Shown here in pieces: positions 48,401-63,400 of a DNA stretch of 64,000 nt; the stretch's first letter is position 1, and each line of letters opens with the position of its first letter. Source of the DNA: Aptenodytes patagonicus. Lineage: Eukaryota; Chordata; Aves; Sphenisciformes; Spheniscidae. The position numbers and the translations under genes are program-made. The stretch covers positions 16,075,028 through 16,139,027 of the forward strand of contig NC_134952.1 in the NCBI RefSeq assembly GCF_965638725.1, read 5' to 3'. The notes under the pieces are model-generated. The model saw only the letters and a program-made list of their open reading frames with translations, was not told the DNA's origin and did not search any database.

Positions 48401-51400
48401 CATGAAGATGCTGAACTGACTGGACAGCTGGGATCCAGCAATGCTCCACACGATCCCGAGCTCCTAACTATTGTGCAAATCGGTCCACCACACCTCAGAG
48501 GGATTCAGGTGCTGTGCTCAACAACACAGACCTCTGCCTTTTTTTTTTTTTTTTTTAAATTGTCTCCCCCTTGAAAAGTGAGTATCGTTCTATAGTCAGT
48601 TATTTTGTATTCAAGACAATGCAAAAGTAGTTTCAGTTAATAATGAAAATACCTCCCAAAATAAACTGCTATAGAAATAAAAACTTAGACTTCCATCTTA
48701 TTTACATTACAATTGCAGAACATTAAAAAAAAAAAGTTCTTGAAAATACCTTAATGTTATCAGGCTTTGTTTTGGAACACTGACTTTGTTCATCATCTTT
48801 TCTCACATCCTGAACAATCAGCTGGTTGCCTGCAAAACCAAACAACAGTTCAAGTGTTAACAAAAGTGCCTTCTGCATTTGTCAGATTTTGATGCCACTT
48901 TTATATCAGCTCATCATTAGCGTGATTCAAAAGATTCTGAAAAGCAGTCTTATTTACAAAAACATGAACAGAAAGTTATGCTAACCCCTCTTTGAAAAGA
49001 TTTCTTTGAAAAGACAAAACAATTAGAAAAAAAGAATTCCGTGTTTCTTGTATGTTACGGGTGGGGTTTGGGTTTTTGTTTGTTTGTTTTTAAAGATAAG
49101 CTCAAAATTGAAATTTGGCAGGTACCACATCAAGAAATAAAACATCAACCTTAACTTCAACTCACCCAGAGACAGAGAAAACAGTTAATGCTATGTGGGA
49201 CACTATAATGAATACAGCATGGCTTCTAATTACTTACTTCATCAAATCAAAATTCTTAGAAGCTGAATAAAAACTGTTATAAAAAATTACATTATTAATT
49301 ATCCTAATTTTTTTTTTTAATTGTTCTGATGCTGAAAAGGCAAAAGCAGTTGAGGGCAGAGCTTGAATAGATATTACATAGTCAGTCTCATAATTATTAT
49401 ATCAACAAAATGTCTAACTTATTTCTAAGTTAACTTTATCTAACTTTAACTTAGAAACATTTACGCCATTCAGTGGACTGACTTTCTTCTCACTTTTTGC
49501 TTCTAGACAGATAAAAGGTTACATTAAAACTTGGTTTCCAATCTAACAGAAGGAAGCATCCAGCCTCACAAAGTCTACTGAATGGCTAGATTTTCTTCCG
49601 ATGATCAGCTTTCCTCAGCTTTATGTTTCTTCCCTGTGTTTTAATTACTAATTTTATCCTTTTTAAATATTTTAAAGTCTAAACAAAAAAGTTTGTTCAC
49701 TTATGATCAAAAAAGCTACTATAATACTCTTCCGTGCAGTATTAAATTTGTTACTGTATTTTTATCAAATATATTAAGTGTAATATTAAAAGTTGTTTTG
49801 GGAAGAACAATTGCTTTGGAGTTTGGAATTCCCCATATTCCATTCTTTCCTCCAAAATACCATTTTATGGCCTAATCGCAGTAGAACTTTGTTTTGCAGC
49901 AGCAAAGCTTGACACAAATTCATGTAGTTCTGCATCACTTACATTTTTCTTTATCCACTGTTCCTGAAGATTTACATTGTATTCCTCTAGATCTATGTTC
50001 TTCAGTTATCTGGCTATCCAAGTTTTCCACCTACACATAAAACACACAGAAAGATAACTCCTTACCTTCTTTTTTCCATAAAGTTTATAAACACAGAAGG
50101 GAAAAACTTTTTCCTACTTGCTACTTTCAAGTATAACATGCATTAAAATGGAAAGTAGCAGTATTACAAAAGCAATTTATTCCTAGAGCTCAAGTAGTGT
50201 TACTACTATAGGATAGCACCATGAAAGAACTTCTGACTCCTAGTATTTTCAGAATTTCTAATTGATATTTTTAATGAAAAAAGTCTCAGTTTTAATTAAG
50301 GACCCTACTATGTTCTTTAAAAGCAGTTTATCATGGCAATTCACACAAAAAAATTTTGGATTTAAAAGGACATGTAGGAACATGCAGAAACAGAAGAAGT
50401 ATCTCACTAGCACCAGAAATGTGGCCAACCAGCATTACAGTATAGTAACAAATAAATTTACTACTCAAGTCTAAGAAACCACAAACACATTTTTTAGATT
50501 GTCATCTGTGTTAAATGTCTTGTTTCTGCTCCACAAGATACAACTTTCCCAGTGATGACTGGGAAAGTTTATACTTTTATAAGTATACTTTTATACTTAT
50601 AAGCTCCAAGTTATTGTGAAATCACAGTAGACTCCATTAAAAATAACAGGTTTCTAGTCCTGATCAAAAGCCCCAAGAATAATCTCTATTTTTGTCCTCT
50701 GTTCTCAAGGAGGACAATGAAGCTTCTCTTTTCTGCCAGTTAACAACAGTCTTGAAATAGTCATAGACTGTGGAACAACAATACAAGAAGATTTATTTAC
50801 TGGCAAATAATGTCTAAATAATTAGACATCAACCTACACAGCTGCACAGTCTCAATATACATAGGCTCTGAATATACAAAAATAGTATTTTCCTTTAGAG
50901 AATATTTAATGTAAATAGAAGTAAATGCAAGTAAGAAAAAAAAAGCAGCACAGACTTAGAGAGTAAGTTTAAAACCCAAGAACTTACATGAAAAGTTTCT
51001 CTTTCTAAAGCAGTATTCCTCTGCAGCAAATCTAGTAAAAAAAAATAATTACAAAAATAATCAGAAAAGCTAAGCAAGAGCAAAGTATCATAGTATCCTC
51101 TACTTTACCTCTCTGAAAGGATTCCAGAGTACCTGAAACTACATAAAACTTACTTTCAACGTTGGAAATAAGAGGCATCGAATCTTCTCTTTAACAATAC
51201 TTGAACAAAAAAATAAAAATAAAGAATATGGATTTCTAAAGCACAGGATAACTGAGAATCATTTTATGGCTAAAATACAGGTACTCATGGGGCTGTCATC
51301 TTTGAAATATATGGTAACTTTGACATTTCAAATATAATTTTAGCATTTGAACGAATCAGAATTTTATTCATCACAACCCTAGACACTGGATCATGGGATA

Positions 51401-54400
51401 AAGTAAAACGTGATGAAAACTATGCTGTAACATTATGCTTCCAGAGAACTAAACTTTGCATAATTGTACTAGTGAGACCTGTAGCTGATACAGTGCACAT
51501 AAGGAAATTGTCTAATTGCTACACTCTACTGTACTCTAACTCTGATAAGGTAGAGCCTTAGCCTTCCATATCGCAAAAATGTGGAAAATAATTATGAATT
51601 ATGGGAGCTGATGAGTGCTCTGCACTTTTGAGAAATTCCATAACTTTCAAAGCCATTTCATACAGATACATAAAGAGAATCATAAAGAAGCTGCTCCACT
51701 GAGGGTTCTACAAAACCCTTAAAAGTCTGACTCATAAAGGCACTGAATTAATATTTTAATTAAAAAAAAAGCTGCTAAAACATTCCAAGCAGTTTTCCTT
51801 TCAGCTACAGTAAGAACATAAACCCATGATCCAATAAAACCACTATTCTACGTACAATTTTACACAATTTGTAGCTCATTTCTTAAATCTACATGTTTTA
51901 GTAACAATTCTTCCACAGCTATACTGTTTAGTTGCACAACATCTTTCAATTTTTAAAGTAGTGTCAAGTGAAGAGCTAGATCCTATTCACTCAAACAGCA
52001 ATGATTTGTTTACATTCCAAGGAATGTTGGACTACTAAATTACTGTGTCTGCTGTTCATACTCATGACAGGACACACATTTGTCTTTTAAACAACTTCCT
52101 TTTACATATGTTGAGCTATATGTATATATGCATATGTGTGTGTGTGTGTGTATATATAAAAAGAGAGATTATTGTGTGGTGGGGGAGAAAAAGAAAAAAC
52201 TCTCTACCAAGAGCTATAAAACATTATTCTTCAGTGCGTGTATATCCAACATGATTTACACAACAAATGGATTTTTGTTAAACATTTTACATGGAACAAG
52301 ATTATCACAGCTAGTTCAATCTGCACATTTTAAATTTTAAGTACTGTCTGTCTGGGCGACTGAGTGATGTGAAGTGGCACAGTTTTTAAGGCACTTCAAA
52401 GAAATCTCACAGTACAGAAAAGCTGGTTCAAGTTTTGGATCTGCTGTCCTGAAGACCACATTCTTCTAACCCATTCTCAGGGTTTACATTTTCTTTCTTG
52501 TGAGCATGTCTCTTATCACTTAGATGAATATACACCACCATTAAACCAGATATGTGAATTTGACCTACCCCAAGAATAAAAAGGAATCCAAAGTTTTATA
52601 CCAATGCTCATATCTCACCTTACTCCTATTTTTATTTTCTATTTGGTAAATGGTTATTTTGGTATGCAGGTCTAAAAATTTAGAAGTGAGCTTAACAGTG
52701 TGTCCTTTCATAGCATTTAGCATTCAGCTGCAACTTTCCATAAGAGGAAATGTATCTTTAATCTCTTTGGACTCTATATGCAGCAGTATTTCTGGTACCT
52801 CTTGGAATTCACTTTAGTTTTGCTTGTTACTCCATTAACTGAGGATTAAATCTCATCTGGTAGTGTTGTAAACATCTTTGTAATGCATCTGGAGCACAAA
52901 ATCCATCAAGATGGGAACAAAGTAGGGATTTGTTTCTGCTTTAATAGGAAAGCCAAACAATTGTAACACGTTTTAAAATAATGTGGTTTTGGGAAACAGG
53001 GATTTTTTTTTTTTCTGTCCTACTGAAGATTAATTTAATACATGGAAAAGGAATTACTGAGCACAGAACCAAGTTGACTAATTGAGATTTCTAGCTAGGT
53101 GATTACCTACTTAAAAGTGCTCTTCAAATTTCAGTGGATGGTCAGAAATACTTTAATCTTCTGGAGAGCAAGGGGGGGAAAAAAAAAAAATCTTTCTGTA
53201 AAGTCTCTGTGACTTAAGTCATATAGTACTTACTCTTGTCATATCCTCACAGGGCCTGTCACAATACCCAAAACAAGGGTATTCTAAGTTTATAAGGAAG
53301 AAAGCCATTCTTTGGGGAAGTTTCTGTATCTTTCCTGGGTAAATGTTTTTCTGTATTTATTGATTTTAAATAGAATGTTAGCAGTCTACTTTTTTAAAAT
53401 CCTAAATGCTTTCCACCTTTCTTTCAGCATACCACACTGGAAGAAAAGGCTGACCCTCCTTCTTTCCCACAAACCAAATGCAAAGCCACATGAGCTCCTA
53501 GAAACATTTGAAGAAGATTTCTGCGGGCTTTGCTTCAATCCCTCTATACATAGGATATATCAAATCTACAACCCTCCCATCATAAGTAATAGTCAAATCG
53601 GTATGAAAAGTAAGTTGCTATCAGCACAAAAATTACCTTTTTGAAACTCGTTAGTATGAAGATCCACATATCCCTCTTCACTTCCTGGACTTTCAGGCTG
53701 TTGTGGCTAAAAAAAATCAAAAGAAACAAAAATATTGCAGACATCCAGAACAAGTATGTCTCACTCCCCTCCCTCATGTCGTGATGAACATTGTCTTATC
53801 ATGATCTATAAAGTGTTCAAAAGCTTTGTTATTAAGACAGCAGTACAAATATTAATAAGAAACACCGGCAGAGGTAAGTCGCATTAATGTTGAATAGTAC
53901 AGTGCCTAACCTTGACCTTAGAGTTAACACTGGTACCAGAGATTCGTTTAAAAAAAAAAAGGAGATCTCAAGAGAAATCTCAGGAATTCAAGGTGCAATG
54001 CCTACTCTAAGATGAGTTCCAAATATGAGCAATGTTCTAGAAATGTTCACATATACAGAAAAAACATGTATCTGCGATGTATAACAAGGTACAGTGAACT
54101 GTCTTCAACCCGTGTTTTGGTTTTTTTGTTGTTGTTGTTTGTTTTTTGTTTGTTTGGATTTGTTTTTTAAATTCATGTTGCTGATCAGCTGTATGTTACT
54201 GATGCATAAATAATGCTATATGGAGCTAACTGTACTTAAGTCCTATCTGGACATTGTAAACTCAGATACAGTGCCATGTGAACATGGCTATACTACCTCT
54301 AGGACCATCTTATACTGGCAAACAGTACAGCTGTTTGCAGGCGGAACTCAAATCAATAAATCCCACCAGACTGAAGTTGACTTGGATTTTCCTGTAGTGC

Positions 54401-57400
54401 ATCCCAGGCATCAAAACCATGGTTCAGAAATACTCAGCTGATCTGCCCTGGAGATGCAACCAGTAGCCCTGTGCAGATCCACCCTTTCATAGATGCTTGG
54501 GAGTCTCTGAACCATGTTCTCCCTCAAAATGCTTATTATCAGAGTTTGGCAAGATACGAATACATGGATCCAGTCCTGCGTCTGAATGAAGAATTAACCC
54601 ATCTGGAATCCTGACTAGTATGGATCACAGCACAGACACACAAACAGACAGGCTCAACTTTGGTCTTACACAAGCTATAGGTGACCATGAGCCCCAACAC
54701 CCTGGATTATCCAGGATGCCCTTGCTCTTCTGTTACCGCAGATAACAGGCTGTAGTTACCACAGTATAGAATGGCAGCAAGTGTTCCTCAAACACACAGA
54801 GAATGGACGAGTCTGAAGACTGGCAAGGAAGTGATACAATGAAATGAACAGCAGTGTATGTTTACTATTTCAAAGCACTAAACTAACAATTGCCAACTGT
54901 AAGAGCTAAGGCATGTATGATTATTTTACAAGTACTATCACAAGCAACATGCATACAGTACGGCCAATTCTAAAAAGAAAGCAAACTTTGATGTCATGGT
55001 CACAGAAGGAGCATGGATGAAGGAGGGAATTGGTTCTACCACAGAATAACACGGACAGCCCACAATTTAAATGCCAGCTGCTTAGAAAAGTACAGCCGAA
55101 TAATCTGAAAAATGACCCTTCAAAAGTTTTGAAGTTCAAATGCCATTTTTTCTGCACAAAAATCAAAAGGTATAGTAAGAAACCCTAGCAAGATGTGTAA
55201 TCATACAAGAAACAGTGTAGTCAAAATTTTCAGAATAACATAAATACCTCATCAGTTCTCAAGTTACTTTCAAATTCTAGTTCTTCTGCCAACTTTGGTA
55301 AAGCTGCATTATTGCCTAATGAAATAGAAATATGTTAAAATTATTAGATTACATTATGCTGTATTTATCTCATGCTACAGTAGGAAGCTATTTCTCAGCA
55401 CCACCTCGTGAACACAGCACATGAATTTAATACCTTCCTGTAGGCAACGGAAACAATAGCAAGTCAGTCTGCAGCAAACCAGCTCAAAAAAACCCAACTT
55501 GGCATCTGCAATAACACAAGTACTTCTATGTTTTCCTTGAATACAAAAGTATTGGAAAATATGGGCTATCAGGATTTACCACAGCTTGTTTATGAATTTT
55601 GACATTTTTTCTTGCTTTTCCTTTAAAAAAAAAAAAAAAAAATCACCAACAGGTTTTCCGACCAAATTCCAAACCGCAAATTACCTCTGCATTAATGAAT
55701 GCAGAGCTAAGAGTTAATACTAAGGATAGTATTTTTCTTTAAGTGACAATTAGATCTAAATCCATAAGCCCTAGAACCATAACCACTGAAATTATCCAAT
55801 TTCCATAGAGACTGAAAGCTCAGTAGCTCCTGGTAGTGTCAACGTAATTTCGGAAAAATCTTAAAACCCCACCCATTTCATTCCCCATGGGAAACAGCTG
55901 TATGCTTCTAACATCTGAAAAACAGGCCATGCAGATAGCATCTTCGTATGACTTCTACAGCCTTTTTGGACGCCTATTTCAGAAGCCTGTTTATAAAGCT
56001 TTTCCTAAACAAAAAGAAATAGTTATAATATGATAATTCATCAATGATGCATATGAAGCGATTAAATTGTGGTTGCGGTCCACAGAATAAGACTACCATT
56101 ACCACTGATGCTTACAGAGGCTACATCAATGGACACAAGGATCGAGCAAAGCACCAAGACAGAAATACCTTAGTGTAGCAGTTTACATTTTCAGGGCTCA
56201 TGTTTGTCTCTTGTATAAATACTGAATAACATTTTTCAAGTTTACTAGATCAGCATCTTTCCTTGGCAAATTCCTAAGATCCCAAAATCTACAGAGTGAG
56301 CTTTCTCACCCCAAATATCAATAAAACTAGAGAATAAAGCCAACCTTTGAGAAACTGGACCTAAACTCACATTATAAAATGTTTTTTTTAAATAACAGCA
56401 AAGACAGACATGAGAGGAAAAAGGTTTTAAAAGTAGTACTTGATCGGCATCATTCCACTTCCTTTGGTATAAAGAAAGATAAGCAGATTTCTCTACTATT
56501 TTTATACAGTTTAATTTCTCCAAAAGTTATAATGAAGTCATAATCTTGACTTCATTATGGCATCTACAGAATTTATTAATTTTCATAAACTTGGTGCTTC
56601 AACTACTCTGGAGGGTCAAAGAGGAGAAAGGCTGAAAATAGCAGGATGTTCATTACATGGTATTTTAGGAACTAGCAACCATGCAAGTTCATTTCAAATG
56701 TTAGCTTCCAGAAAAATGGATCTGGAAATAAAATATGATATCCTTAATGCCATATACCATCACAACTTAAGCTTTCTATTTAAAATAGACACCTATCATC
56801 ATCGCTCACTTAAAATACTCATTTATTTAGGAGAACTGTCCGATTCCTTTGTAACACAAAGGAGGACCATTTCAAGTGTATTCACAACACAAAATTGAGC
56901 ATAAAAGAGTGAATCCAAATAGGACCATTAAATAACTATCCAGAGAAAATCTGCAGTTATGATTAAGGAAGGCCACTCTTAACCTTCAAAATTACTAAGA
57001 AGTTACCTTTTCAAAATGTTGAACATGTGTCTAAATGAAATGCACCCTCTTTCCTATAAAAGCATTTTTGAATTTCAAAACACGTTAATAACAAAACCCA
57101 TCTGTAGCTCCATAATTACCCCCTGCAAACCACTTTACATATTAGCTCACAATTTTAAGCCAATGTATTTTAGTAACGTTTTTGCACTCTAATAACATTT
57201 AGGTTTTTTCCAACATACCTCAGATAATCATGTTCAGTCACTCCTATACTCCCAGAATCACATCTTATTTAAATATTTGTCACCAATTCTTAAATATATT
57301 AAGCTATTTTGCAACCAACAAAGAAATCAGGTATATTTGAATGGTGTAAGTTATTTCTAACTGTAATCATGGTAAAATGCATCTATTTATGACAGCTTAT

Positions 57401-60400
57401 AAACTGAAGAGTTAAAAAAAAAAAAAGAAAATCTCACCTGAATTAAAGGATGCATTACTTTTTTGAAAAGTAACTTCCATTCCAATACCATCTATTTTGA
57501 CCAAGTTCGTTTTGTCATCACTGCTGTATAGCTCTTCTACATGCAACACAGGGAAGTCACTTCTTTCCCCTAATTCTGCTTCTATTGTCACTTCACCATG
57601 GCTAGTATTTACAGTCACTTCATTTGCAGAAACTAAGGAAAGAGCCTGTGCCCCAGGCAGGGGAGTCCTTACTTCAGAAAAGTCACTTTCTAAAAGCAAG
57701 TTTGAGTTAAATTTATAGTTTACATTCCTTAGAGTTTCACTCTCTACTGCTGCTTCTGAAATCATACAAGACAGTTCTGATGTAACATCCTCAGGCAAAA
57801 CATCTTCAGCTTGCTCATCATCCTCACTTGCCTCTGAGGAAGGACTTGGACTCACAGCAGTCTCTGTACTAATCTCCACGCAAAGGGCTTCATCTACACT
57901 CATGAGGTTCACTGAACTTTCATCTGTTTCTGTGATTTCACTGTCTACTGCGGTCTGAGATGCTGCCGAGTCTCCCCTCACACCACTCTCATGGGTCTCG
58001 TTCTCTCTACCAATGACAAGCAAAGAATTACCGCTTTTTTCCGGGCCTGTAGTCGATAGGATGCATTCAATCTGGTTAGCAGTATTAAAAATTTCCTCAC
58101 TTTTGTCTTTTACTTCTGTACTCTCAGCAGCAAGTTGACTTTCTTCTATAACTGTAAAGGTGAAGAGACTATCACATTCTTCCATTGTGCTCAGAGTGAT
58201 CACTGCCCCCTCCTCCTTATCTCCTAGACTTGAAGCAGCGTGTTGATCTTCACTGTTGGTGGCAACCCTCAGCACAGGAGCTCCACATTCTCCCACAAAA
58301 ATCACAGAACCTTTGCCTTTTGCATCTGCATTGAAAGCAGCTAGTCTAAACTGCTCATCTACAGTTGCAGTGGTCTCCACAATCTTACATTCCTCTGATG
58401 CATTTGGAGAGATAATAGCATCTTCATCCCCTTCTGCTACAATGAGCTGACTTTCAGCTTGTGGTGCTGCACTGATCAGGACTATCTCACATTCTTCTGT
58501 CATGCTTGTAGTGATCATAGCAGCTTCGTATCTTCCTTTTGTTTCTGAAGCAGTGAGTTTGTTTTCATCTTGTACAGCTACACTAGACATAGGAGCTTCA
58601 AAACATTCTGCTGTACTTGTAGAAATCATTACCGTTTCATTTTTTGACTCTGTGTCTGACACATGTTGAATCGCCTCTTCTGTGACTTCACCTGACATTA
58701 GGATTACTTGTTCTTCCACAACACTTGTGGAAATCATAGCACACTCATCTTTTTCTTCCTTACTGCTAGCAGTTGGGTGACTTTCATCATCATCGTTATC
58801 ATCTCCTCCAGCACTGGATTCACTGGGCATGGGAACTTCATATATTTCCATATCTATAGAGACCATAGCATTCTCATTTATTTCTTCTGTTTTCACAGAG
58901 GGAAGCTGACCATCATATTCAATAGCCGCACTTGACATAGGAGCCTCAAATTCTTCCACAATACTGGTGGAAATCATAGTGCACTCATCTTTCTCTTGCT
59001 TACTGCTAAAAGTATGCACACACTCTTTAAACTCTGTAGCTGTACTGGGCATAGGCACCTCTGTGTCTTCAGTGTCTATTAAGATTATAGAGCTTTCCCC
59101 ACTTTCATTTGCTCTTGCAACAGCAAGTGGACCTTCCTCAGCATCCATGGCTGAATGTAAGGGAGCATCACTTTCTTCTACTGTACTGGTAGAGATGATA
59201 TCACCTTTTACTTTTTCTTCTCTGCCAGCAGGAATAAGAGAATTCTCATCTGTTGGAACTGCACTACTTATAGAGGCATCAAGTTCTCTGCTGCCAAAGG
59301 AAGTCATGGCATTCTCATGTTCGTCTTCAGCGCCAGACTGACTCTTATCTTGCACTGCCATAGCACTAGTCATGGGACCCTCACATTCCTCAGCATCTAA
59401 GGGAATCGAGGTACCTTCATGCTTTCCTATATGCGCAGTCAAGGCACCCTCATCTGCAGCACTTGCACTGGTTACACTGCTTTCAACAATCCCTTTAGCA
59501 TTTTTGCACTTTGTGCCACAATTAGCTTCTTTCTCTGCACTTGTTATGCTGTCAACAGTAAGCTTATTTATATTTGTGCCAACCATTCCTGACTCAGCTT
59601 CCATTTGTTCAGCAACTATGCAGATAATGGAACTTTCACCTTCTTCTGCACCTATACAAATTAGTGCATTTTCACTTTCCATTCCTGTACAAGTTGAAGC
59701 ATGCTCATTTTCTTCATTTCCTCTTCCTGTACTGGTCACAATGCCCTCACCTTCTTCATCCTCTTCTTTTGAGCCTGTACTAGTCACAAAACCTTCATCA
59801 TCACATGGACCTACACTGACTGTAGTGATATTGGCTTCTTCCTTTGCCCTTGTACTGTCCATTAGACTTTCACATTTTCCAGCTTCTAAACAAACAGCAA
59901 ACCCCTCATTGCTGTCTTCTAGCCCTGTGCAGACTACTGAAATTTCAGCATCATCTTCTGGAGTTATGCCTGTGCTGGTCACTGCGCTTTCACCATTTAC
60001 AGTATCCTCAGATTTGTCACCACTAGTTCCAGTTGTGGCACTGTTGTTTGTGACCATTGCAATACATGCACCAGTTACAGTGCTTTCTCCTTGGGCGTCT
60101 GTACCAGTCACTGAGCAGATGATGAAGTTATGACCTCTTTCTTCTGCACCTGTGCAAGTCACAGTACCTTCGTGTTCTTTTACTTGGCCAGCTCTCACGC
60201 TGCCCCTAAATTCACCTGAACTGTCACCACTTGTTGACCCTTCACCTGTTTCTGTCCCTGCACTAGTTACAGCACCATCGCTTTCCACTTCACCTAAGCA
60301 GGACACAGAACTTTCAAATTTGCCTGTATCTACACAAGTTGAGGTCTTTCGCTTTTCTTCAGAGCCTGCACTAGTCACAGCATCATCTTTTTCTTCTGCC

Positions 60401-63400
60401 CCAGCACTATTCACACTGTCTTCAATTTCTACTCCACTTGCGTTGACTGAATCCTTACCACTTTCTTCTGCATCAACCATGGCACAGTCACCATTTTCTT
60501 CTCCTTCTGTACTTGTTAGGAAACTTTCACTTTCTGCTAATCCTTCAGTGACAACACTGCCACCGCCTTCTTCAGCTGCTGCAACAGTACACTCACCAAT
60601 ATCCGCTCCTGTGACGAAACTGCCGCCCTCACTACTTTTTACCCATATGCCCGTTGTGAAACCTTCATCAGCTTCTATGCTTGTGCAGATTACTGTCACC
60701 TCGCTTTCTTCTTCTGAGCAAGTGGTTGTAGCATCACTGTCCTTTTCAGAATGTGATGCACCCTCAACTCTTTCTCCTCCTGTACTAGTGGCCATTACAG
60801 TGCTCTCAATGATCTTTTCTGTGCTAGTTCCTATCACAGTGGCCGGAGTTGTTTGCAGGCTGCTGTACAACAAACTAAGTTTACTACTTCCTCCACTGGT
60901 ACCTACTGCATTGCTTTCATTTTTATCTTGCATGCCAATCTCACCATTCCCTTCTTGCCCACTGGCTATAACAGAGCCTTTGACTGTTGCCTCAGGAACT
61001 CTTTCAGGCACTAACACAGAGGAAGATTGTATCATTTCATCAACATCATGCACCTCGTTCTTCTCCACATGCACCTTGTTCTTCTCCACATTATCCATCA
61101 TTGTGCTTCTTTCTCCCTTTGTGGAAGGATCTGTATCCAAGCACTCTCTTTCTTTTCTTTTTAGGAGAAGTTCTTTTGTTGTTACATCTCCACAATCTTC
61201 AGTTACGTCAGTCATCAAGTTTTCCTCTTTTATTTTCAACTCACTTCCCTGAGTGCTTTCTAGCTTTGCTGCTTCACCATAATCTTCTTGACTAGGTAAC
61301 CCAGCTGTACTATCTTCCATTGCCTGTTCATCAGGCCGGGGCACCTCGTTATCTTTTTCTATACTGTTTGTCATAGTGGTGTTGTCACCATTGTCTTTCA
61401 TGATAGAACTCAGCACTGCACTATCTTGTTGTTCCATGTATACAACCTGTGCTGCATCATTCTTTAAAGTGAAAGTATCTTCAAATAAAGAAGTCCCATC
61501 TGAATTACGGCATTCTTTAGACATGCTACCCAAGGAATCTGTAAATTCTGAGATATCCATATCCATGGACTTCACATCAGCAGCATCTTCTCCAGAAGGA
61601 TTAATTGCTAAAGGAGCATCATCTGAATTAGAATTTATCACAGTTTTTAAATTCTTTGGTCTTCTGCTATCTTCTGAAGCTTGATCCTTACTGGGAACAT
61701 TCAGTAAGAGTCTACCACTTGTTTCATACACAACGCTCATTTTATAAGCCCCTTGTTTATTGGGTCCTTGATCCATGGAAGCTTGTTTGGACAAAGTGTC
61801 TAAGGCACCAACTTGTTTATTAGGGATATCTTCTTGTTTAATAGTTTTTTCAGCTGCAGGCAGAAACTGCGATTCACAAGCTTCAGGATCTGCCAAGCTG
61901 TGTTTTAATTCCTTATTTGAAATAGAGAGAGGTATTTTTTCTTTTGCTGTATACTTGGCATCTGTGGCTTGGAGCGAGTTTTGAATGTTTTTTCCTTCGA
62001 TGTTAGATGCCTTCTCTACTTTTGTTTGTTTCAAATCAAGTTCCATTAGCTCTTCCTCATGACCAGAATGCAAGTCATCATTCATACTTGACTTTTGTGG
62101 GGCTGGAACATGGCTGCTTTCGGTTGTGCTAGTTGATTGCTTTTCCTCTCCAAGTAAATCTTGATTTGATATACTGCCTTTTCTATTTTCACAAGCTATC
62201 TTCTTACTTTGTTTTTTATCCATTGCCACTGTGATGCTCAATACTTTTTCATGCCCACTATCCATTTCTTTAAGATCTTTATCTTCCAATTTGATACTCT
62301 CTTCCTTCTTCTTTATTTCCTTGTTGCTGTGCTTTAAGTTTCTGCTTTTGTGACCTTCAGCAGAGAACCTTCTTTCTAGTTTGGAATTGCCGAAATCTTT
62401 ATCGCCTCTACATTTCTCTTTTACAGATCCTCTTTCTCCAGAATGTAACTTAACTCTGTGACTCAAGTCTTTTTGTGATCCCTGAGTTGATTGCGTGCCA
62501 CTTACAAGCTCAAACTCAGTACCACTCTCCTCAAAAACTTTGTCTTCATTCTTGGATTTGTGTTGCTTATCTGAATCATTCTCTTCCATGCTCTTGTCTA
62601 GTTTCTGACCAGTCTCTTGTTTTGTTAAGTTTTCCTGTAATTCTGTTTCAGATGCTTTGAATTGTTTACTATGACTCTTTGACTTAGACTTTAACAAAAT
62701 CTTGTCTTCTACAAGGCTCTTAGATCTTCGTCTATCTTTATGAACACCATCTTCTTGTTTCAAATTACAATCAGAGTTAGTTGATTCTATTTCATGTTTA
62801 TCTTCTGAGTAGCTTTCGCTCCTTCTGTGTGATGCAGAAGCAAGTTGCTTTAAGGCACTTAGGGAATCCTTTTGTGGCCTAGAATCACTCAGGGACCTTT
62901 TGGACTTGTATTCTGCTCTTGATTTTTCAGTTGAGAGATGTCTGTCTTTTTTATTTTCCTTACGCAGCAATTCTTCAGCTTTTAAGGTTGATTCGGAAAT
63001 ATTTCTTCCATCTTTTCCTGTTACTGATATTTTCCGTTCACTTCGGTGTTTACTTTTTCTTTCAGATTTGTCATCTGAGGAAACCTTTACTTGTTGATTA
63101 TGTTTCTGACCACCATCCTCTCCTTTCAAACTTCTCTCAAATGAATGGAGTTCAACATCTTCACTTGATTTGTGAATACTGTCTCCTTTATATTTGTGCT
63201 TTAAAGAAAGTTTATCTTCTAAAGCAGTTCTTTCCTTTTCATTTTTATCTCTGTAAGACTTGGCTTCTTTTTTGGCAGCATTTCTCGTATGTTGAATTTC
63301 TGTGTCACTATCTTTTTTGGGGTGTTTTTCGTTTTTAAATATGGATTTCTGCTTCTGTAGTTCTTCAGCATTGACTTCTGCTCTATCCAGTTGTCTTTTT

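Noticed and set aside
51150-51195. Possible extra BOD1L1 exon with a GAAAGTAAGT donor on the minus strand
   Set aside because: Exons C and D already join in frame (phase 1 to phase 1) and the acceptor side is weak. Inserting this stretch is not required by any phase.
59372-60133. Open frame of 253 codons on the plus strand inside the giant BOD1L1 exon
   Set aside because: The same antisense shadow effect.
60152-61252. Open frame of 366 codons on the plus strand inside the giant BOD1L1 exon
   Set aside because: It mirrors the Ser/Thr/Glu-rich coding strand (Ser/Pro/Val/Leu-rich antisense). Such long antisense frames are a by-product of codon bias in the repeat.
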